NCBI RefSeq assembly: GCF_019923745.1
Contig: NZ_JAANOG010000007.1
Coordinates: 1 to 64,000 of the forward strand
Origin: Aquirufa aurantiipilula
GTDB taxonomy: Bacteria; Bacteroidota; Bacteroidia; Cytophagales; Spirosomataceae
DNA length: 64,000 nucleotides
Reading direction: 5' to 3'
The translations under genes were made by a program, and so were the position numbers. Below are positions 43,751-51,074 of the stretch, piece by piece. A model generated the notes under the pieces. The model made no database searches, was not told the origin of the DNA, and saw nothing but the letters and a program-made list of their open reading frames with translations. How positions within the stretch are numbered: the first letter of the stretch is position 1; each line of letters begins with the position of its first letter.

Positions 43751-44947
43751 ATGAATTCTTGGTCACCGGTAGATTATTTGTTTTATTTGAGCTTTGTTTT
43801 CTTTGCCTTTGGAATTTCTCTATTCTATAAAAAAGGGCTAATAGCAACAAAATTTCTAGGGATACAGTTTTTGGGTTTAGCCTATCAACTTTTTGCAGGC
43901 TATTTTATTCAACCTAGTCATATAAATGATTATCCCCATTTTTTTAGAACGGTATCTCCATTTTTCTATCTTTTAGGGCCTTTAGCGTATTTATTTCAAC
44001 ATTATTTACTTTACCCCGAAAGGAAATTCCGTTTGGTTCATCTACTGCATTTTTTGCCTTTTATATTACATGTAGTTGAATATATTCCCTTTTATATTCT
44101 CCCAGCAGAGTTAAAATTACAAGAGGTAAGGTACGTATTTCAACAAAATACCTTCTTTAATCCCTTGTCGTCTTATGGCTGGATTTCTATGCGTGATCAC
44201 CTATTCATTAAAACCATTTATTACCTAGCCTATATCATTTGGACTACCTACGAATTATATAATTTTTACAAAACTACATCTCGCTCTTTCCTGAAAAAGA
44301 ATTCGCTGATTGTCTATTGGTTAACAGGTGACATGATTATGAAATTTATTGTGATTATTTTACATTGTTTTAACTTGATTTTTGCGAAAAAAAAGCATTT
44401 AGAACTCACCTACATGGATTACATATTCGTTCTTGAGTATATAACCATGATGGTATTTATGTTGTTGAATCCTAAACTACTGAAAGGGCCAAGTCTGAAA
44501 GGATTAGTATTTCAGCATTCCGCTGGTTTTAATGAAAAAGAATTGATTGAGTCCAGTAGACAAGAAAAAGCCCATCAAAAAGCTTCTCGCGATAAGTCCG
44601 TATTATTTACTTTAAACCGATATTTTGAAACGGAACAATTGTTTCTTCGTCCAGATATTACCCTAGCTGAAGTAAGTAGATATTTGAAAATTAAACCAAG
44701 AATTATACGAATGGCTCTTCAAATGGAATTGGAATTGTCCTTTTCAGATTATGTCAATACTTGGCGAATTCAATATGCTGAGGAGCAATGCAAGGAAAAT
44801 CCTAAATGGAAAAATTATAAATTGGAGGTTATTGCCATGGAGTCAGGTTTCGGAACCCGACAAAGCTTTAATTCAGCCGTTAAAAAAATCAAAGGCGTTT
44901 CGCCTGGTAAGTATTTTGAAGATATTCTTCAACCTTCGAATAAATAA
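43751..44947 (+). CDS. Membrane-anchored AraC-family regulator (copy 1)
   Basis: A 398-residue protein with about seven hydrophobic helices in residues 1-240 (opening P-V-D-Y-L-F-Y-L-S-F-V-F-F-A-F-G) and a C-terminal AraC/XylS double HTH (about residues 295-392, with G-F-G-T-R-Q-S-F-N-S-A-V-K-K and G-V-S-P-G-K-Y-F). The membrane part would sense an envelope or lipid signal. ATG 43751 is preferred over an in-frame TTG three codons earlier. It is a clear paralogue of the next gene, mostly in the HTH part. No target is known. Confidence 0.88.
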   Translation: MNSWSPVDYLFYLSFVFFAFGISLFYKKGLIATKFLGIQFLGLAYQLFAGYFIQPSHINDYPHFFRTVSPFFYLLGPLAYLFQHYLLYPERKFRLVHLLHFLPFILHVVEYIPFYILPAELKLQEVRYVFQQNTFFNPLSSYGWISMRDHLFIKTIYYLAYIIWTTYELYNFYKTTSRSFLKKNSLIVYWLTGDMIMKFIVIILHCFNLIFAKKKHLELTYMDYIFVLEYITMMVFMLLNPKLLKGPSLKGLVFQHSAGFNEKELIESSRQEKAHQKASRDKSVLFTLNRYFETEQLFLRPDITLAEVSRYLKIKPRIIRMALQMELELSFSDYVNTWRIQYAEEQCKENPKWKNYKLEVIAMESGFGTRQSFNSAVKKIKGVSPGKYFEDILQPSNK

Positions 44948-45029
44948 AAAGGCAATCGGTGGAATTATCAGTCAAATTCCAATATATTCAAAGGTGAAAT
45001 TGAATAAGCCATTTAAGATATAGCCAAAC

Positions 45030-46214
45030 ATGTCACCCATAGATTATTTGTATTATCTGTGTTTTGTTTTTTTTGCTTTTGGAGGATCATTCTTCTTTAA
45101 AAAAGGAATCGTTGCTACTAAATTTCTAGGTTTACTTTTCATTGTTCTTGGGCTTCAAACATTTTTGAATTATTACATCCGCCCTGAATATCTTTTAATA
45201 TATCCCCATTTTTTTAGAACCGTATCTCCATTGATGTTGACCATAGGGCCACTCTATTACCTATTTCAACAATTTTTACTATATCCAGAAAGGAAATTTA
45301 AGCCCGTATTACTATTGCATTTTTTGCCATTTGCTTTGCATGTAATTGAATACATTCCTTTTTATATTTTACCCACTGAGGTGAAAATTTTAGAAATAAA
45401 GGAAATGATTTCTGAAAATACCATTTATACCATTCATTCAAAATATGGATGGATAACCATGAGAAATCATTTATATATTCGATTCTCTTCTTTTTTAATC
45501 TATGTTACTTGGGGCTTTGTCGATTTACTTAAATACTATCAATCAGCCTCCAAATCATTCATAAAGAACAATTTGTTAATTGTTTATTGGTTGTTCTTTA
45601 ATATGGGTATGAAATTCATTGTGATGGGTCTTATCATATATAATTTGATTTACCCAGATAAAAAACAAATCAGTTTACCCTGGAAAGATTTTTTCTATTT
45701 AGTAGAATATGTATTGATGATGTTATTCATGCTGTTTAATCCAAAATTATTGTATGGCCCCACTTTGAAGGGCTTAATTTGGCAACAAGCTTTAGGTAGA
45801 TTGGATGGACTTGAGGAAGTTGGCAATAATAAGGATATCTCAGTTAAAATTGTCTCTGGAAATGAACGAGAAAGAGCTTTATTGGATACGCTTAACCGGT
45901 ATTTTGAAACGGAGAGGATTTTTTTGAAACCTACTTTAACTCTAATAGAAGTAGCTAGAAAACTCAAAGTGAAACCTCGATTGATTCGTTTAGCCTTACA
46001 ATCTGAAATGGATATTTCATTTTCGGATTATGTCAATACTTGGAGGATTCAATATGCAGAAGAGCAATGTCGAGAAAATCCCCGATGGAAAAATTATAAA
46101 TTGGAAGTGGTAGCCTTAGAATCTGGTTTCGGAACTCGACAAAGTTTTAATTCAGCCGTGAAGAAAATTAAAGGTGTATCTCCTGGGCAATATTTTTCTG
46201 AATTTTTATATTAG
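45030..46214 (+). CDS. Membrane-anchored AraC-family regulator (copy 2)
   Basis: A 394-residue paralogue of the gene just upstream, with the same seven-helix N-terminal half and AraC double HTH (about residues 290-390). Long stretches of the HTH match exactly, for example W-R-I-Q-Y-A-E-E-Q-C and G-F-G-T-R-Q-S-F-N-S. The membrane half is more diverged, which suggests different signals but overlapping DNA targets. It begins 82 bases after copy 1 with no terminator between, so the two may be co-transcribed. Confidence 0.88.
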   Translation: MSPIDYLYYLCFVFFAFGGSFFFKKGIVATKFLGLLFIVLGLQTFLNYYIRPEYLLIYPHFFRTVSPLMLTIGPLYYLFQQFLLYPERKFKPVLLLHFLPFALHVIEYIPFYILPTEVKILEIKEMISENTIYTIHSKYGWITMRNHLYIRFSSFLIYVTWGFVDLLKYYQSASKSFIKNNLLIVYWLFFNMGMKFIVMGLIIYNLIYPDKKQISLPWKDFFYLVEYVLMMLFMLFNPKLLYGPTLKGLIWQQALGRLDGLEEVGNNKDISVKIVSGNERERALLDTLNRYFETERIFLKPTLTLIEVARKLKVKPRLIRLALQSEMDISFSDYVNTWRIQYAEEQCRENPRWKNYKLEVVALESGFGTRQSFNSAVKKIKGVSPGQYFSEFLY

Positions 46215-46238
46215 TTTTCATCATTTAAATAACGTTTT

Positions 46239-46619
46239 ATGGGTTTATTTTCTGCCATTTTAGGTAATGCAGGTACGGTTTCGCCGGAGCAATTGCAAAA
46301 GGATTTTGCTAAAATCTTGATTGATGGCGAAGCCATAGAAATAGGTTTTAAATTATTACGTGATACCTTTATTTTCACGAATAAACGCTTGATTTTGATA
46401 GATAAGCAAGGAATTACTGGGTCAAAAACGGAATATAAATCCATCAATTATAAATCCATTTCCAGATTTAGTGTGGAAACCGCTGGGACTTTTGAGTTAG
46501 ATGCTGAATTGAAAATTTGGATTTCAGGAGAAGCCAATCCTAGCATTATCAAGCAATTCAATAAATCAGTTGATGTGTATGAGGTCCAAAAAGTGTTAGC
46601 TTTTCACGTTTTGAAATAA
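46239..46619 (+). CDS. Bacterial PH-domain protein (bPH_1 type)
   Basis: A 126-residue cytoplasmic protein with the bacterial pleckstrin-homology-like fold of the bPH_1 (former DUF1696) family. It shows the I-L-I-D-G-E-A-I-E-I-G-F-K start, the R-D-T-F-I-F-T-N-K-R-L-I-L-I-D strand pair near residue 42, and the Y-K-S-I-S-R-F-S-V-E-T segment near residue 70. Such domains form oligomeric rings in other bacteria, and their function is unclear. It lies 24 bases after the second AraC gene and before a terminator. Confidence 0.85.
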   Translation: MGLFSAILGNAGTVSPEQLQKDFAKILIDGEAIEIGFKLLRDTFIFTNKRLILIDKQGITGSKTEYKSINYKSISRFSVETAGTFELDAELKIWISGEANPSIIKQFNKSVDVYEVQKVLAFHVLK

Positions 46620-46632
46620 AATCTTACATAAA

Positions 46633-46660
46633 AAAAGCATGGCTTTATGGGCCATGCTTT
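46633..46660. terminator. Terminator between the PH-domain and Gfo/Idh genes
   Basis: AAAGCATGGC and GCCATGCTTT form a perfect 10-bp stem flanked by A-rich sequence on the left and TCTATTAT on the right. It can serve the convergent genes on either side. Confidence 0.8.
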
Positions 46661-46680
46661 CTATTATACTTCAAAAGAGA

Positions 46681-48114
46681 TTACAATTTCCAGCCAGCAC
46701 GGTATTCGCGCTTCACGAATTGGTTCGCATCTTCGAAATTGGTGATTTTCATGTTTTGACCATCCCAAATTAATTTCTTGCGTCCAGGATAGTTGAAACG
46801 GTTTGCTTGACCTTGGATAGGGGTGCGCAGGGTATAACTACGAATAGCCAAATTACCCATCAATACCGTTTCAGATAATGGACCAGCATAATCAAATGAA
46901 GAACTTAATTCTTTATGTTCTTTGGAATTAAAGCCTGCCTTACAAGCTTCTGCCCACATGGCCTGATGACCATATTCTTTTAAGTTGTTGGGTTCTTGTT
47001 TAGGCATTTCAATTTTATCCCCATTGTTTAAATAGATACGCGGCTCCAAGCCATAAGTAGCATGCGTTAAAACACCTTTGCTACCGATCATGACAACACC
47101 ATTGCTATTGTCTGCTGTACCAATAGGATCATTTGCTGGAATCAAGTCAGGATGGAAACCACGCAAACCTCCATCTGTCCAGTTCATGGTTACGGCTGAT
47201 TTATTCTTTTTGGAAGCAGGGAATTTCAATTGGATAGAAGCGGATGGTGGACAACCCTCAGGAATGTATTCTGGTTGGTTACCACTGATAAACACAGATC
47301 CAATACTAGCCTCTACCTCTGTAGGATAACCTAGTCCAAGCGCTCTAAATGGTCCATCAATTAAATGGCATCCCATATCTCCCAAAGCACCTGTTCCAAA
47401 ATTCCACCAACCTCTCCATTTAAATGGATGATATGCTGGGTTATAGTCAATCAAAGAAGCTGGTCCTAACCAAACATCCCAATCGATGTCGGCTGGTTTA
47501 GCATGCTGACCCGTTGGAACAGGTATTCCTTGCGGCCAAATTGGACGATTGGTCCAAATGTTTACTGTATGAACTTTTCCAATTAAACCTTGATCTATCC
47601 ATTTAACAATTTGTTGAGTGCCGGGGCTAGATGCTCCTTGATTTCCCATTTGAGAAACAACTTGGTATTTTCTAGCTGCCTCAGTCATCGTACGAGCCTC
47701 AAAAATATTGTGGGACATGGGTTTCTGCACATATACGTGCTTTCCCAATTGCATGGCGGCCATGGCTATGGCAGCATGATTATGGTCAGGAGTAGAAATG
47801 GTCACCGCGTCGATGCTTTTGTCTTTTTCCAACATAACACGCCAATCTTGGTATTGACCAGCTTTAGCGTATTTCTCAAATAATGGCTTTGCTCTAGTTA
47901 AATCAACATCACAAAGAGCCACAATGTTGTTGACCCCTTCATTAAAGGCGTTGTTCACGTCCGATAGGCCTTTACCATTGATACCAACCCCTGCAATGTT
48001 TAATTTATCACTAGGTGCTTGATAACCCTTTCCAAGGACATGGCGAGGAACGATGTAAAAGCTACCTGCTGCCATTGCGCCCTTACCTAAAAAACTTCTT
48101 CTTGAAATGCTCAT
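46681..48114 (-). CDS. Tat-exported Gfo/Idh/MocA-family oxidoreductase
   Basis: A 477-residue protein with a twin-arginine signal (S-R-R-S-F-L-G, residues 4-10). The Rossmann domain contains G-V-G-I-N-G-K-G, and the family E-K-P motif reads Q-K-P at residues 130-132. The C-terminal part (from about residue 180) contains the G-D-M-G-C-H segment typical of exported Bacteroidota members of the family. They act on sugars or glycosides with bound NAD. The Glu-to-Gln change in the motif is seen in some members, so it need not mean loss of activity. No sugar-use gene sits beside it. Confidence 0.9.
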   Translation of the reverse strand: MSISRRSFLGKGAMAAGSFYIVPRHVLGKGYQAPSDKLNIAGVGINGKGLSDVNNAFNEGVNNIVALCDVDLTRAKPLFEKYAKAGQYQDWRVMLEKDKSIDAVTISTPDHNHAAIAMAAMQLGKHVYVQKPMSHNIFEARTMTEAARKYQVVSQMGNQGASSPGTQQIVKWIDQGLIGKVHTVNIWTNRPIWPQGIPVPTGQHAKPADIDWDVWLGPASLIDYNPAYHPFKWRGWWNFGTGALGDMGCHLIDGPFRALGLGYPTEVEASIGSVFISGNQPEYIPEGCPPSASIQLKFPASKKNKSAVTMNWTDGGLRGFHPDLIPANDPIGTADNSNGVVMIGSKGVLTHATYGLEPRIYLNNGDKIEMPKQEPNNLKEYGHQAMWAEACKAGFNSKEHKELSSSFDYAGPLSETVLMGNLAIRSYTLRTPIQGQANRFNYPGRKKLIWDGQNMKITNFEDANQFVKREYRAGWKL

Positions 48115-48353
48115 TTTCTATGTATTTAAATGGATTTAGATGAACGTAACATGTAATTCCGATGGATTAATGTAAGCCAATATAGTTTAAAATTGCATAA
48201 TTTCTATCTGTATTTGGATTAAAATACGGAAAGCAAGGTTGGAAAATAGGTCAAACACCCAATTTCCATGGTTCAGGATAGCTAGCCCATTTAATTTACC
48301 TAATTTGCACCTTCATATAATCTGGATTTATTCCCGCTTTATTTTTTCGTTTA

Positions 48354-49727
48354 GTGAAAAAGAGTTTATTCATTTTTCTTTTCTTGCTTGGTCTATTTTT
48401 ACCCAAAGTTTTGGCACAAAATATTGCTAGAATGCGCCAAGACGATAATTTCTCCTATTTGAAATTAGACACCAATCGATTCAAGACTTGGGACGAATCA
48501 TTGAAATACCTACCATTTGTAAAAGGTAGCACGATCAGCTTTGGTGGGGAATGGAGGGAGCAATACCAATCTTATACCCATGTGAATTTTGGCGATGTGC
48601 CTGATAATTTTACCTCAGAAAATCCGCATCAAATCATGCACCGCGTCATGTTGCATGCCAATTGGGAATGGAGTCCAAAATTTAGAGTATTTGCTCAATT
48701 GAATAATACGCTTCGTTTTTTAAATGATAATCCAATCACCTCGACATTAGATCAAAATGCCTTATCCTTGCATCAGGCATTTTTAGAGTGGAATATACAT
48801 CCAAATCTGTCAATACGTCTAGGAAGGCAGGAATATACTTGGGGGCTAGAACGCTTGATGGCGCTAAAGGAAGGACCTAATACCCGACAACCTTATTACG
48901 GCGCTACCGTCAAATGGTATGATGGAAATCAAAAAATAGACGCTTTTATTGCAAACCCAATCAAGCAGAATACAGGGGTATTCGATGATGTTCGCTCTTC
49001 AGAAGTGGTGGCAGGAACCATTTGGAATCACACTTTTTCTAAAAAGAGGGACTTTTTTGATGTCTATTATTTTTTTATGGAAAGTTCTTTGAGGGAATAT
49101 TACTTAAAGAAAGGATTAGAAGCTAGAAATACCTTGGGAACTCGCTGGTATAGTGAGAAGAAGACATTTAATTATGATTTGGAAGTGGCTGGTCAGTGGG
49201 GGCATTTCAATGATCTGAGCATTCAAGCATTTTTGTTTGTCTATGATTTTAACTATCAAATGAAGCGGCATTTTTTCTTAGGATTCAGTGGCAACTGGGT
49301 TCCTGGTGATGTGTCAAACCATGATCAACAGTTGAATACGTTCAATACATTGTATTCTAGACCTCCATTTGGACAAACAGTTTCCTTAAATATTACGAAT
49401 ACCTTGAATATCAGCCCTTACATTCGATTTAGCGATAACCACAAATGGATGACGACTTTGCGGGCATCTTTGGTTCAAAGAGCCAGTCTGCGCGATGGTA
49501 TTTTTACTCCTAATATGTCGGCATTATTACCAGTATTGGGGCGTCAGATAGAAAGTAATGCAAGCGGAGTGGCGGATATTTTTGCTTTAGATGCCAATTA
49601 TTTTGCCAACAAACATTTGACATTTCAATTTGAATTAGGCTATTGTAAGGCAGGAAATTATTTGAAGGAAACGGGACCAGGCAAAGATGTTCATTATTTT
49701 GCCACTCGGGCGGCGTATAAGTTTTAA
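48354..49727 (+). CDS. Alginate-export-type outer-membrane porin
   Basis: A 457-residue outer-membrane barrel protein with a signal peptide (cleavage near residue 21, V-L-A-Q). It shows the alginate_exp domain pattern: F-G-G-E-W-R-E-Q-Y near residue 65, R-L-G-R-Q-E-Y-T-W-G near residue 155, and a barrel ending in an aromatic-rich strand with terminal Phe (R-A-A-Y-K-F). The start is GTG. The first loop and the strand count fit a mid-size porin. The transported compound is unknown; alginate is only the family name. Confidence 0.85.
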   Translation: MKKSLFIFLFLLGLFLPKVLAQNIARMRQDDNFSYLKLDTNRFKTWDESLKYLPFVKGSTISFGGEWREQYQSYTHVNFGDVPDNFTSENPHQIMHRVMLHANWEWSPKFRVFAQLNNTLRFLNDNPITSTLDQNALSLHQAFLEWNIHPNLSIRLGRQEYTWGLERLMALKEGPNTRQPYYGATVKWYDGNQKIDAFIANPIKQNTGVFDDVRSSEVVAGTIWNHTFSKKRDFFDVYYFFMESSLREYYLKKGLEARNTLGTRWYSEKKTFNYDLEVAGQWGHFNDLSIQAFLFVYDFNYQMKRHFFLGFSGNWVPGDVSNHDQQLNTFNTLYSRPPFGQTVSLNITNTLNISPYIRFSDNHKWMTTLRASLVQRASLRDGIFTPNMSALLPVLGRQIESNASGVADIFALDANYFANKHLTFQFELGYCKAGNYLKETGPGKDVHYFATRAAYKF

Positions 49728-49735
49728 AATTGAAA

Positions 49736-49810
49736 GTTGGCTTCGAGTGTCTCAGCCAACTAACTTCAAGAACCTCAGCGAACTAACTTTGAGTGCCTTT
49801 GCCAACTGGC
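49736..49810. repeat. Palindromic repeat copy A
   Basis: GTTGGCTTCGAGTG then TCTCAGCCAAC (49736-49760) forms an imperfect palindrome. Degenerate words of the same family follow, down to GCCAACTGGC at 49801-49810. The 45-base right part closely matches copy B at 50535-50579. It lies directly after the porin gene and before the antitoxin stop. Confidence 0.85.
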
Positions 49811-49827
49811 TGTTGTACGTTCGATTT

Positions 49828-50112
49828 TTATGTGGTTAATGGATTTATTTGTATTTGTCCACCAACTGCTTTCAAAACTTTCATTATTGTTGAAAATTGA
49901 GGTTTGGATCCTTCAGATAGTGCTTTGTACAAACTTGGTCTGCTCATCCCTGTTTCTTCTGCAATTTTGGTCATACCAATTGCTTTTGCAATATGTCCAA
50001 TTGCAGTAACAATATCAGCCTCATTGCCTTTTTCCAAAACGGTATTTAGGTATTCAGCAATCAATTCGTTGTTGTCCAAATAATCTGCAATGTCAAATTT
50101 TGACGTTTCCAT
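49828..50112 (-). CDS. Antitoxin, HigA-like addiction-module antidote
   Basis: A 94-residue helix-turn-helix protein of the addiction-module antidote type found with Gp49-like toxins. The HTH spans about residues 48-75 (T-K-I-A-E-E-T-G-M-S-R-P-S-L-Y-K-A-L). The N-terminal 45 residues would wrap the toxin. It follows the toxin gene by 3 bases on the same strand, the toxin-first order of HigBA. A 16-bp palindrome upstream of the toxin is the likely autoregulation site. Confidence 0.9.
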   Translation of the reverse strand: METSKFDIADYLDNNELIAEYLNTVLEKGNEADIVTAIGHIAKAIGMTKIAEETGMSRPSLYKALSEGSKPQFSTIMKVLKAVGGQIQINPLTT

Positions 50113-50115
50113 TTT

Positions 50116-50415
50116 CTATTTTTTTAATTTTTTCCAAATTTCTTTTGCCTTTTCAATGTCTTGTTGTTGAGTCGATTTATCACCTCCCATAAGTAGAATA
50201 ATAATTTTCTGATCAATTTCTTTGAAATAAACTCTGTAACCTTTTGCGTAGTTTATTTTCAGTTCTTGAATTCCATCTCCAACGGATTCGCAATCTCCAA
50301 AGTGTTCGTCTATTTCTATTTTTTGAATTCGGAACAAAATTTTTGCTTTTGCTCTAATGTCATTTAGTTTCTTAAACCACTTATCAAATTCCGTTGTTTT
50401 TTCAATACAGTACAT
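50116..50415 (-). CDS. RelE/ParE-superfamily toxin, HigB-like
   Basis: A 99-residue toxin of the phage Gp49/HigB group. Visible markers are T-E-F-D-K-W-F-K-K-L at residues 8-17, the K-I-L-F-R-I-Q-K-I segment near residue 25, the E-L-K-I-N-Y-A-K-G-Y-R-V-Y-F segment near residue 51, and the late G-G-D-K-S-T-Q motif. These proteins are mRNA interferases or similar. The gene is the promoter-proximal member of the pair. The pair is the only accessory-type cassette in this region and is bracketed by repeats. Confidence 0.9.
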   Translation of the reverse strand: MYCIEKTTEFDKWFKKLNDIRAKAKILFRIQKIEIDEHFGDCESVGDGIQELKINYAKGYRVYFKEIDQKIIILLMGGDKSTQQQDIEKAKEIWKKLKK

Positions 50416-50425
50416 TCTTTCAAAT

Positions 50426-50441
50426 GTATCCAGTTGGATAC
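50426..50441. promoter_or_regulatory. Operator of the toxin-antitoxin operon
   Basis: GTATCCAGTTGGATAC is a 16-bp near-perfect palindrome 11 bases upstream of the toxin ATG. It lies directly at the expected transcription start, touching the -7 box, which is where a HigA-type repressor should bind. Confidence 0.65.
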
Positions 50442-50472
50442 AAAATTATGATTAATAAGTTAACTAACAAAT
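50441..50472 (-). promoter_or_regulatory. Promoter of the toxin-antitoxin operon
   Basis: On the minus strand TTTG (50472-50469), 20 bases, then TAATTTTG (50448-50441) match the Bacteroidota promoter. The TTTG lies just inside repeat copy B, which starts at 50485. Confidence 0.65.
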
Positions 50473-50484
50473 TCTTTTTAAACG

Positions 50485-50579
50485 TTGGCTTTGAGAGCCT
50501 TTGCCAAATGCGAGGGCCTCAGTTTTAAACGTTGGCTTCGAGAACCTCAGCCAACTAACTTCGAGTGCTTTTGCCAACA
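50485..50579. repeat. Palindromic repeat copy B
   Basis: It contains two palindrome-like units, 50485-50508 (GTTGGC...GCCAA) and 50532-50556 (GTTGGCTTCGAGAA then CCTCAGCCAAC), then a word series ending GCCAAC at 50579. The last 45 bases match copy A with few changes and in the same direction, so A and B are direct repeats around the toxin-antitoxin operon. Confidence 0.85.
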
Positions 50580-50586
50580 CAAAGCT

Positions 50587-50641
50587 GTTCGACAAGTTCA
50601 CCTCTCTACGTTTCAGTGTAAACTGAGGGGTTATGTCGAAC
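50587..50641. repeat. GTTCGACA palindrome element 1
   Basis: GTTCGACA (50587-50594) and TGTCGAAC (50634-50641) form an 8-bp inverted repeat, with an inner small hairpin TCAGT...ACTGA. A related element lies at 50854-50884. Confidence 0.8.
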
Positions 50642-50827
50642 GTCAGAATTATATAATATTGTCCTTGGGGTTCTTGAATGGAATATGCATAAGTCATGCT
50701 TATAGATCAAATTGAAAGTTTTTGTCTCCAAAAATAAACCAGCAAATGAACAATAGTAATCTGTAAACTGATAACGCTGGAACGAAATCAGTTTAATGGA
50801 TTATTTATGATGTAAGGGGATATGTCT

Positions 50828-50926
50828 GAGATTAAAAATTTCTTTCATCTGTCGTTCGACATGACCCTTCGGTAAATGTCGAACAGCGGAAGGGGGGTAA
50901 ATGAGATTAAATATTTCTTTCAAATG
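50828..50926. repeat. GTTCGACAT palindrome inside direct repeats
   Basis: GTTCGACAT (50854-50862) and ATGTCGAAC (50876-50884) make a perfect 9-bp stem. It lies between two 24-base near-identical segments starting GAGATTAAA at 50828 and 50903, which resembles a small non-coding insertion element. Confidence 0.75.
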
Positions 50927-50943
50927 AACATCCATGTTGATAA

Positions 50944-50970
50944 AGTTGGCTGAGGCTCTCGAAACCAACT
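50944..50970. repeat. Palindromic repeat copy C (inverted)
   Basis: AGTTGGCTGAGGCTCTCGAA then ACCAACT is the reverse-complement form of the A/B repeat unit, so this copy faces copies A and B. Confidence 0.75.
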
Positions 50971-51074
50971 CTAATTTTTGCCTAAACTATTTCGATTCAA
51001 TTTCATCATATTTTAATACATAATTGTTTAAGCTTAACTCTAAGAGTTTTACCTTCGTTAAATTATTTAAACCT

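Larger units (their letters stand above)
50642..51074. other. Repeat-rich gap before the YncE-phosphatase gene
   Basis: No gene is seen. The gap holds the second GTTCGACAT palindrome (50854-50884), a pair of near-identical 24-base direct repeats around it (50828-50851 and 50903-50926), the inverted repeat copy C (50944-50970), and a possible -7-like TACCTTCG at 51050-51057 for the downstream gene. A frame on the minus strand over 50464-50697 only reads through repeats. Confidence 0.65.

Noticed and set aside
50464-50697. A 77-codon minus-strand frame as a gene
   Set aside because: It runs only through the palindromic repeats and the gap; no protein-like pattern and no conserved start signal.
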